This document shows positions 8,108 through 13,700 of a DNA stretch of 13,700 nucleotides, piece after piece; position 1 is the stretch's first letter; every line of letters begins with the position of its first letter. Location of the stretch: the NCBI GenBank assembly GCA_003233535.1, contig QIMA01000086.1, positions 1 to 13,700 on the forward strand, in the 5' to 3' direction. The notes under the pieces were generated by a model that saw only the letters and a program-made list of their open reading frames with translations, was not told where the DNA came from and made no database searches. This stretch comes from Rhodanobacteraceae bacterium. Its GTDB lineage: Bacteria > Pseudomonadota > Gammaproteobacteria > Xanthomonadales > SZUA-5. The translations under genes were made by a program, and so were the position numbers.

Positions 8108-8194
8108 GCACACGCATCGCATGCGTCGCCCCTGCCCGCGCGCAGCGTGGATAGAGATCGCCGATGGCAACCTCGCTGCAAAGGATAGCTACAG

Positions 8195-8767
8195 ATGTTC
8201 GCTCGCTTTATCAGCCTGATCGGCGCCGTCGTCATGACCGTGCTGCTGTTCTACGCCGCCTTGCCCAATTTGTTCACCGACCGAGGGGTACAGACCGGGC
8301 CGATCAATGAACGTCGAGCGCCGCCCTTTGACGCTGACGGAGAGTGGTTTTGGATCAACACCGAGCCAATGCGCTGGAGCGACTTGCGCGGCCAAGTAGT
8401 GATGCTGATGGTGTGGAACTTCGGCTGTGAAAACTGCATTCAATCACTGCCGTGGGTCGAATCGCTGCAGCGCAGTTACGGCGCCCAAGGATTTCGCGTG
8501 ATTGGCGTCCACGCGCCGGAGTTTGAGCCGCAACGCGACCGCAAATCCATTGGCGAGGCGATAGAACGGCTGGAAGTTAAGTTTCCGGTGCTGCTCGACA
8601 ACCGATTTCACTATTGGCGCGCGCTGGAGAATCGTTATTGGCCGAGCTTCTACTTGGTCGACAAGACGGGAATGCTGAGCGAACGTTTTGTTGGCGAAAC
8701 TCAGATCGGCGACGCCGGTGACAAGCTTATACGTAGCGCGATTGAACCGTTGCTCGCTCAGCCTTAA
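8195..8767 (+). CDS. Membrane-anchored thioredoxin-like (TlpA/DipZ C-domain type) protein
   Basis: The 190-aa protein begins with one hydrophobic segment (about residues 5-28), an uncleaved anchor or signal, so the rest should face the periplasm. The soluble part has a thioredoxin fold: LRGQVVMLMVWNFGCENC with the redox pair Cys78-Cys81, then IGVHAPEFEP, FPVLLDN and a cis-Pro-type segment WPSFYLVDKTG. WINTEPMRWSDLRG resembles the periplasmic domain of DipZ proteins and TlpA-like redoxins. A thiol-disulfide role, as reductant or alkyl-hydroperoxide-type redoxin, is likely; the substrate is unknown. AAGGA (8181-8185) lies 9 bp before the ATG. It follows ggt in the same direction and may be co-transcribed. 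Its TAA stop (8765-8767) is part of the left end of repeat copy 2, so the original 3' end could be altered. Confidence 0.85.
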   Translation: MFARFISLIGAVVMTVLLFYAALPNLFTDRGVQTGPINERRAPPFDADGEWFWINTEPMRWSDLRGQVVMLMVWNFGCENCIQSLPWVESLQRSYGAQGFRVIGVHAPEFEPQRDRKSIGEAIERLEVKFPVLLDNRFHYWRALENRYWPSFYLVDKTGMLSERFVGETQIGDAGDKLIRSAIEPLLAQP

Positions 8768-8912
8768 CCCGGATATTTCATGAACTCGCGCGATGATCGC
8801 GCAGGACATTGATTGCCCAGTGGTTTTTTCGAAGGAGCGGTGTAGTGGTTCAAGTCGCTGGGCGATCAAGGGCCTAGCGAGGGCGCGTGAAGTTTATGAA
8901 ATTCCGGGTTAA
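8764..8912. repeat. Inverted-end (MITE-like) element, copy 2, 149 bp
   Basis: The left end TTAACCCGGATATTTCAT and the reverse-complemented right end TTAACCCGGAATTTCAT differ by one missing base. Both flanks match copy 1 almost base for base: on the left the hairpin GCGCGA-TGA-TCGCGC and CAGGACATTG, on the right GCTGGGCGATCAAGG through GCGCGTGAAG. The stem of the small hairpin is kept while its loop differs from copy 1. The centre is about 33 bp shorter than in copy 1. There is no internal gene. The TAA of the left end serves as the stop codon of the upstream redoxin gene. Confidence 0.75.
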
Positions 8913-8993
8913 GGGCACAAACGGACGGTCAGAAGTGCAGTGCGGGCCAAGCACAGGTAAGCTGCGCAGCTCTCCGACTGCCTGCAAATACCC

Positions 8994-10742
8994 ATGCCTT
9001 GTCTAAACCTCTTGCAACGCGTCGTTGCGCTCACCGTATTTTGCCTGTGGGCACCTTACGGACTGGCTCAAATCGTCACGCCAATTAGTCAGTCGCGGCT
9101 GGCGCCTATCCCTGATCAAGCAGCCGACCTAAAACCGTTGCAGCTAGGCCAAACTCGGGTCGACTACTCGGCAATGAGCCCGATCCAAAGAGCCGAGTTC
9201 GTGAACCTGATGGCGAACCTACCGGCCGACTTAAGCCTGCGCGCGTGGAATGGTGAGGGCAGCAAGGACTCGGTTGAGCAACTGCAAATCGATCGTCTAC
9301 AGATCGCGCTCGACACTGCCCAAACGGACGGCGTTTGGTGGTTTGAGTACGTCAACAACGGACGCAGCGCTCGGCATGCCCGTTGGCAAATTTCTCGGCT
9401 ACCTTTCCCCGAAGATCTCAGTAGTTGGCGCGTTCCGGCTGGCTTGGTATCTCAGGGAAAAGTTCCGAATGTGCTGCGCGGAACTCAGGCCAATCGCTTC
9501 AAACTGCAAATCGGCAATTTCTTACTTGGCGCCAATGCAGACAAGCTTGATCTGCTCAACTCACCCGGGCAGACCGTGACCAGCGCGCTCCACAGCGAGT
9601 TCCCTGCGAGCAGACTCTATCTTCGAGTTTTGGTGCTTGGACGCAATGGCAAGCCTGTCACACGGCCGTCGAACACGGTGACCATTGACGTAGATCCCGT
9701 CACCGACATGGCTGCTGCGCACGCTGCGCTGCCGCAAATTCAGGGAACTCCAGAGCTACAGCCAGCGCGCGCAGCGGCAGCCGACTACCGCTGTCACTTT
9801 ATCGCCACGCGGGCGTTTGTTTTGCCCACGGCGAATACGGAATCAACCGTAGAGACTGGAGATGCGATCAATGCCTGCTTACCGCCACCTGTGGGATTAC
9901 TCGGCAGGTTCGAAAAGCACTTCGGCTCGGCGACCCAGCTAGACACGCTTATTCGCGATTGGGATGCAAACCGCTATGTTTTTGCGCGGGACGAAACCTT
10001 CGAGGCAGTTTTCCGAAATTTCGGTGGACCTGAGGGTGGCTGCAATTCGCACTGCCGGCAGGCCATGCAGCTTGCCCTGGACCGCGGAGCCGCAGCGCTG
10101 GGCATTCCCCGCGGGAGCAGTGTGCCTGATCCGAATATCAATGCGGGTCTGGAGTATTTGCGCTATCTCATAATCGATGCTCTGCGGATCAGCGATTTGC
10201 CTGAGGTCGTACATGAACAGGCGTCTACCAAGGCGATAACAGTCTTCCGCGACGCCATGCTTAGCCCCGGCCATGCCCCGCCGCCGTTTGAGCCGAGCCT
10301 AGATCAACTTAGCGCAGCGCCACGCTTAACGCTCACCCTGAGCGCCGGTGAAAGCGAGACCACCGCAACCTATCTGCAGATCCGTGACCCCAGCCGTAAC
10401 CCGCGCGTGCAAAACACCATCATTCCAGTTCCGGCTATTCCTGCGGGCAAGCAGATCAGCGTTCCGATCAAGCTGCCTTCGACCGACATTCCGGAAGCAT
10501 CGGCGACCGCTACGCTGGCGGCAATTGGAAAACTCACCGACGGGATTAACGACCCCGGTCAGTTGCTGCTGCGTGTCGATAGTCAGTTGCGTGATACGCA
10601 GATACGCCAAGCCAGATCCGCCAAGCAAGCTCGGCGTGGCAACTACGATCTAGAGTTGGCCTGGCGCAGCGCCGAAGGAATCGTCGTTAGTGCAATGCGG
10701 CTGCGCTGTAAAGCGAGTAACGGCAAGTGCCGCATTCGTTAG
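8994..10742 (+). CDS. Secreted protein of unknown function, 582 aa
   Basis: I do not recognise this protein. It has a clear Sec signal peptide (LLQRVVALTVFCLWAPYGLAQ, probable cleavage after GLA), which supports the ATG at 8994 despite a weak ribosome-binding site. The mature part shows no catalytic motif I can name. A first region (about residues 30-230) looks like a mixed alpha/beta domain with many polar residues. Around 260-400 there is a helix-rich segment with four cysteines (YRCHF, NACLPP, GGCNSHCRQAM), possibly two disulfides. From about 440 onward it reads like a beta-sandwich (LTLTLSAGESETTATYLQIRD...ISVPIKLPST). Two more Cys close the protein (RCKASNGKC). The gene stands alone, between repeat copy 2 and repeat copy 3, convergent with the WS/DGAT gene. 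A 12-bp perfect palindrome (8960-8971) lies 22 bp before the start. The reading frame is long and bias-consistent, so the gene is real. Confidence 0.8.
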   Translation: MPCLNLLQRVVALTVFCLWAPYGLAQIVTPISQSRLAPIPDQAADLKPLQLGQTRVDYSAMSPIQRAEFVNLMANLPADLSLRAWNGEGSKDSVEQLQIDRLQIALDTAQTDGVWWFEYVNNGRSARHARWQISRLPFPEDLSSWRVPAGLVSQGKVPNVLRGTQANRFKLQIGNFLLGANADKLDLLNSPGQTVTSALHSEFPASRLYLRVLVLGRNGKPVTRPSNTVTIDVDPVTDMAAAHAALPQIQGTPELQPARAAAADYRCHFIATRAFVLPTANTESTVETGDAINACLPPPVGLLGRFEKHFGSATQLDTLIRDWDANRYVFARDETFEAVFRNFGGPEGGCNSHCRQAMQLALDRGAAALGIPRGSSVPDPNINAGLEYLRYLIIDALRISDLPEVVHEQASTKAITVFRDAMLSPGHAPPPFEPSLDQLSAAPRLTLTLSAGESETTATYLQIRDPSRNPRVQNTIIPVPAIPAGKQISVPIKLPSTDIPEASATATLAAIGKLTDGINDPGQLLLRVDSQLRDTQIRQARSAKQARRGNYDLELAWRSAEGIVVSAMRLRCKASNGKCRIR

Positions 10743-10790
10743 TGTGGTGCCCCAGCAGTTGATCTCGTCTCTGATGGACAAAGTCTGAGA

Positions 10791-10823
10791 CTAGCCCGGA
10801 TATTTCATAAACTTCCGGGCTAG
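10791..10823. repeat. Reduced (ends-only) copy 3 of the inverted-end element; possible bidirectional 3'-end hairpin
   Basis: A perfect 10-bp inverted repeat, CTAGCCCGGA (10791-10800) and TCCGGGCTAG (10814-10823), encloses a 13-base loop TATTTCATAAACT. The left arm plus loop equals the left terminus of copies 1 and 2, and the right arm equals their right terminus, so this looks like the two ends joined without the interior. It sits between convergent genes, 48 bp after one stop. The TAG stop of the WS/DGAT gene (10820-10822, minus strand) lies inside its right arm. No T-run follows on either strand, so terminator function is uncertain. Confidence 0.7.
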
Positions 10824-12619
10824 CGGCTTACCGGTTTCAGCGTAGCCACCTTGCGTCGTCGCGGCGCTGCCTTGGTCTTGCTGGCGTCCGTCTTGGGTGC
10901 CGCAGCGGCTGCCGGCTTCGCTGGGGCTTTCGGTTTAGCTGTCGCTCTGGGTTTCGTCGCAGCCCTAGGCTTCACTGCGGCTTTCGGCTTTGCGACCGCA
11001 GCCTGGGCCGAGGGCCTCGCACTTGCCGCTGACCGGGCCTTTGTCGACCCTGCTGACTTCGCTACAGTTTTAGTCGATGAGCGCACCGTTGAAGTCTTTG
11101 CCGGGGACTTTGCTTTAGCGGCGGCTCGAGGCTTGGTCGTGCTGCTAGTTGAGCGAGCCAGCTTCCTGCGAGGCGCTTTGACCGGCTTGGCAGCAGCAGC
11201 CGCGAGCGCCTCTTCAAGCTCATCCAGCGCCTCTCCGGTGTAGGTTGCAATACGCTGCATGTGCGGCAGCGTGTCGCGACAGCCGGTAAAGCCAAAGGCC
11301 AGCTTGCCGCCATAGCTTTGGCAGGTGATGTTCAACGCCTGACCGTGCGAAACCAGCGACACTGGATAGGTGGCCTCCATCTTCGCGCCGCGAAAATACA
11401 GCTCCTCTTCGGGGCCAGGAACGTTGGAGATGGTGATATTGAACATCGGCCGCATTCGCCCGCCGACACCGGTGACTAGGCTCATCATGTACGGTGCCAT
11501 CAGCACCATGGTGTACTGCGTCATCGCCTGGCGCGGCAGACTCTGCACATGATCTTTGGCCAATCTGGTTGAGGCTGTAATGGCGTGCAACCGCTCGAGT
11601 GGATCATCCACATCGGTAGCCAGGGTGGAAATAATGAAGGTGATGGCGTTACCCGTACCCTCGTCGTCCTTGGGCCGCACCGACACCGGAATACCCGTTG
11701 TCAGCGACTTCTCCGGCAGCGCGTCGAGCTCTAGCAAAAAGCGTCTGAGTGCGCCACTGCAGATCGCTAATACCACATCATTGAGCGTTGCGCCGGCACC
11801 GTGGGCGAGGTTGCGCAAGCGGTCAATCGCGTAGATCTGTGTGGCAAAGCGGCGCTGCCCTTTGATCCGACCGTTGAAGATTGAGCTGGGCGTATCGAAC
11901 GGCACCATCATCTTGTCTTTCTTGGCGACGATACCCCCGAGCATGCTGCCGAAGGCACGCACCACGCCGGGAACGCTGGTGACCTGCTCGCGAATCAGCC
12001 CCCAGGCCTCGGCCACGGCGTGCGCCGTAGTCGGCGCCGCAGCAGGAGGACTCTTGCTGAGCTTGCGCTTGAGTTTGCCCTTAGCCTTGCCGCCGGCGCC
12101 TATGGACCAAAATGCCGGCAGCCTGCGGCTTTCCTCACGGTCGGTAGACATCGACCGGACCAGCATTTTCATGCCGCTGATGCCGTCAATCAGGGAATGG
12201 TGCATCTTGGTGTAGAAGGCGAATCGCCGGTTCTCCAAACCCTCAATCAGCGAGAACTCCCACGGCGGTCTGGTCAGGTCCAACGGTTGACTATGCAGTC
12301 GCGCGATCAACTGACCGAGTTCGCGTTCCCCACCTGGCTGCGGCAGCGCTGCGTGACGAACATGGTGCTCCAGATCAACCTCGTCGGTGCTTTCCCAGGC
12401 TGGCATCAAGCCCTTGATGCTCATCTGCCTGAGTTTTTGATTCCACGGCGCAGCAAACGAGTTGGTCCCACGAAACTCGGCCATAAGATCGAGAAAGAAA
12501 TCTTCGGGCGCATCGTCCGGTAACTGGAAGATAGCCAGCCCGCCGACGTGCATCGGGGTTTCTCTGGACTCGACCAACAGCCAAGAAGCATCCAGCGGAT
12601 TGAGTGATTTGGTCGTCAT
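10820..12619 (-). CDS. WS/DGAT family acyltransferase with histone-H1-like C-terminal tail
   Basis: The 599-aa protein is a wax ester synthase/acyl-CoA:diacylglycerol acyltransferase. Visible family motifs: N-terminal PLDASWLLVE, PPWEFSLIEGL, the catalytic HHxxxDG (His140, His141, Asp145), the GATLNDVVLA segment, and SNVPGPEE in the C-terminal half. The family esterifies fatty alcohols or diacylglycerol with acyl-CoA, giving wax esters or triacylglycerol stored in membrane-associated lipid bodies; which of these cannot be told. The ATG at 12617-12619 is preferred to an upstream start at 12712 because the family sequence begins there and GAAGG stands 5 bp before it. The last ~120 residues after the catalytic region are low-complexity Lys/Ala/Pro/Ser/Thr, unlike the ~460-residue family norm. 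The stop codon lies in repeat copy 3. The gene diverges from the small secreted ORF at 12770 across 150 bp. Confidence 0.93.
   Translation of the reverse strand: MTTKSLNPLDASWLLVESRETPMHVGGLAIFQLPDDAPEDFFLDLMAEFRGTNSFAAPWNQKLRQMSIKGLMPAWESTDEVDLEHHVRHAALPQPGGERELGQLIARLHSQPLDLTRPPWEFSLIEGLENRRFAFYTKMHHSLIDGISGMKMLVRSMSTDREESRRLPAFWSIGAGGKAKGKLKRKLSKSPPAAAPTTAHAVAEAWGLIREQVTSVPGVVRAFGSMLGGIVAKKDKMMVPFDTPSSIFNGRIKGQRRFATQIYAIDRLRNLAHGAGATLNDVVLAICSGALRRFLLELDALPEKSLTTGIPVSVRPKDDEGTGNAITFIISTLATDVDDPLERLHAITASTRLAKDHVQSLPRQAMTQYTMVLMAPYMMSLVTGVGGRMRPMFNITISNVPGPEEELYFRGAKMEATYPVSLVSHGQALNITCQSYGGKLAFGFTGCRDTLPHMQRIATYTGEALDELEEALAAAAAKPVKAPRRKLARSTSSTTKPRAAAKAKSPAKTSTVRSSTKTVAKSAGSTKARSAASARPSAQAAVAKPKAAVKPRAATKPRATAKPKAPAKPAAAAAPKTDASKTKAAPRRRKVATLKPVSR
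10823..11190 (-). other. Low-complexity Lys/Ala/Pro-rich tail of the WS/DGAT protein
   Basis: About 122 residues made mainly of Ala, Lys, Pro, Arg, Ser and Thr, with no Asp/Glu-rich or hydrophobic stretch except an occasional Asp. Repeating units such as AxKPRAxxKPRA and KPKAPAKPAAA recall histone-H1-like bacterial proteins and the AlgP/Hc1-like tails. It is strongly basic and likely disordered. The underlying DNA is correspondingly repetitive and may vary in length among strains. An antisense open frame over it is a composition artefact. Confidence 0.8.
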
Positions 12620-12769
12620 ATGCGCCTTCTTTGAGTCGGTTGCACTTTGGGAACGGCTAATCGCAAACCGCGGATCTAGGGACACACTAGGCGAATCACC
12701 CCACCTCTGCAAAGTTATACCGCTTAGGCGAAACTGTGGCCCTGCCGATCCCCCTAATCGGAGTACTCA

Positions 12770-13081
12770 ATGACGAAACTGCATTCTACTCTCTGCGCCC
12801 TGTGTCTTGCGCTGCCCGCTCAGGCCCGCGAATTGCAATTCTCCAAAGACCGCTTCGGCCGCGGTGATTGGCGTATCCGCTTCGATCTGAACGCGGTCAT
12901 GGGCAGCGATGGTCTGTGGCACACCGTTCGCTATCCATCAGCGGAGGGTGAGGAACGCCTGTGGGCCACGATCAATACGCTGCGCCCCCGGCTAGCTGAG
13001 CCCTCTACTCGGGCGCTTCCGGACCCCAGGCCGGATCGTAGTCAATCGCCATATCCGCGTAATTGCCGGCGACAGTCTTGA
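12770..13081 (+). CDS. Small secreted hypothetical protein, 103 aa
   Basis: I do not recognise this protein. A good ribosome-binding site (GGAG at 12760-12763, 6 bp before the ATG) and a credible signal peptide (HSTLCALCLALPAQA, cleavage before REL) support a real start. The mature part up to about residue 72 (ELQFSKDRF...RLWATINTL) looks natural. The last 27 residues are Pro/Arg/Ser-rich and lie entirely antisense to the end of the convergent TPR gene (overlap 13005-13081), which suggests they are not ancestral. The gene may have lost its original 3' end by deletion and read through into flanking DNA. The opposite case, a genuine overlap, is possible. Function unknown. Confidence 0.5.
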   Translation: MTKLHSTLCALCLALPAQARELQFSKDRFGRGDWRIRFDLNAVMGSDGLWHTVRYPSAEGEERLWATINTLRPRLAEPSTRALPDPRPDRSQSPYPRNCRRQS

Positions 13082-13700
13082 ACTGATTGTGTTCGAAGCC
13101 CAGCGCGCCACGTAGTATGCGCAGCGCATAACGGTAGTGCGCACCGGCCTTGGCGTAGTCGCCTTTGGCCTCGTAGGACATGGCGAGGACATTGAACGAC
13201 AACCCCTTGATCTCAGGCAGGGTGGCGGAACGGTCGATCGCCTCACGGGCCAATTCGATGGCCTGTTCATAATCGCTGAGCCAGTAGCGGTTGATCGCCC
13301 AGTCCTTCACTGACTCTGCCGTCTCGGGGTCATCGATCTGCCGCCTGATCGCCACCGCCTCGGCCAACATCGGGTCGGCGCGCTTGTATTGTTTATTGTT
13401 GACCAACAACGAACCGAGTTGAGCGAGCGTTACCGCTAGGTCAGCGCTCTGCTTGCCTAGCGTTTTGCGCTCGATTTCGGCGCAGCGCGTGTAGGCGTAT
13501 TCGGCTTCCTGCATCTGGCCCATTTCGGCCTGAACGTGGCCAAGGTTAAACCAAGTTGCGGCGGCCGTAGCGGATTCGGCACTGTCGCTGCTGGCGAGCA
13601 AATCCAGGCCGCGTTGATAGAATTTTCGCGCCGCGGTCAACTGGTCGGTCTGGTATAGGGCCCGACCTAGCTGATTGTATAGATCGGCTCGGTCAGCAGC
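13005..13700 (-). CDS. TPR-repeat protein, C-terminal part (5'-partial)
   Basis: The minus-strand frame is open to the right edge of the window: codons upstream of the possible TTG at 13640 continue a TPR helix (DLYNQLGRALYQTDQL), so the start lies outside. At least five tetratricopeptide-like units are visible, for example WFNLGHVQAEMGQMQEAEYA, LGSLLVNNKQYKRADPMLAE, DYEQAIELAREAI and VLAMSYEAKGDYAKAGAHYR. TPR arrays form superhelical protein-binding scaffolds; the partner is unknown. The array with 40-42-residue spacing and long-A-helix units resembles the tail of TPR-containing signalling proteins such as serine/threonine kinases or ATPases, but no such domain is in the window. The stop TAG (13005-13007) lies within the convergent small ORF. 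A weak nested hairpin (GCGCCC 12982-12987 with GGGCGC 13011-13016) surrounds the stop. Confidence 0.85.
   Translation of the reverse strand, partial: AADRADLYNQLGRALYQTDQLTAARKFYQRGLDLLASSDSAESATAAATWFNLGHVQAEMGQMQEAEYAYTRCAEIERKTLGKQSADLAVTLAQLGSLLVNNKQYKRADPMLAEAVAIRRQIDDPETAESVKDWAINRYWLSDYEQAIELAREAIDRSATLPEIKGLSFNVLAMSYEAKGDYAKAGAHYRYALRILRGALGFEHNQFKTVAGNYADMAIDYDPAWGPEAPE

Noticed and set aside
10851..11243. 130-aa plus-strand frame that looks like a hydrophobic Ala/Gly/Phe-rich membrane protein
   Set aside because: It is the antisense shadow of the Lys/Ala/Pro tail of the WS/DGAT gene; its repeats mirror that tail's codons.
12620..12712. Longer start (12712) for the WS/DGAT gene
   Set aside because: The added 31 residues do not resemble the family, and a good ribosome-binding site precedes the ATG at 12617-12619.
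12620..12769. Divergent promoters for the WS/DGAT gene and the small secreted ORF
   Set aside because: Candidate boxes such as TATAAC on the minus strand have no acceptable -35 partner at 16-18 bp.
12982..13016. Possible fourth, decayed copy of the inverted-end repeat (CCGGCTAGC near the TPR stop)
   Set aside because: Only about 9 bases resemble the terminus and the ATTTCAT block is missing; kept only as a weak hairpin.

Overview
The window is about 60% G+C (estimated by eye) and reads as chromosomal DNA of a GC-rich, probably marine or environmental gammaproteobacterium. RlmJ, a CHCC zinc-finger protein paired with a family-4 glycosyltransferase, tRNA genes with encoded CCA ends and a REP-like palindrome all point that way. 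The lineage is inferred from gene content and was not searched. Genes are compact. No gene-free stretch exceeds about 300 bases, and no CRISPR array, transposase or phage gene was seen.

Layout. (1) 1-3037, + strand: the C-terminal dehydratase part of a PfaC-like polyunsaturated-fatty-acid or secondary-lipid synthase subunit, cut by the left edge, followed after 3 bp by a Sfp-type phosphopantetheinyl transferase that probably activates the synthase carrier domains. (2) 3038-3327: a REP-like hairpin and a 182-bp element with inverted ends. (3) 3309-4719, - strand: a 73-aa CHCC zinc-finger protein and a GT4 glycosyltransferase, probably an envelope-polysaccharide pair. (4) 4951-5166, - strand: tRNA-Ala(GGC) then tRNA-Glu(UUC), with a clear sigma70-type promoter. 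(5) 5354-8767, + strand: rlmJ, an exported gamma-glutamyltransferase, and a membrane-anchored thioredoxin-like protein. (6) 8764-8912: a second copy of the inverted-end element. (7) 8994-10742, + strand: a 582-aa secreted protein I do not recognise. (8) 10791-10823: a 33-bp reduced copy of the element, between convergent genes. (9) 10820-12619, - strand: a WS/DGAT acyltransferase with a long Lys/Ala/Pro-rich, histone-H1-like tail. (10) 12770-13700: a small secreted ORF and, convergent and overlapping it, the C-terminal part of a TPR protein cut by the right edge.

Two themes stand out. First, lipid metabolism: a PfaC-like synthase with its PPTase, and about 8 kb away an enzyme family that makes wax esters or triacylglycerol. 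A functional link is only an inference. Second, one repeat family occurs three times in about 7.7 kb, each time touching the 3' end of a different gene, and each time the repeat supplies that gene's stop codon. That repeat behaviour is the most unusual pattern I can see here. I found no convincing new defence or mobile system.
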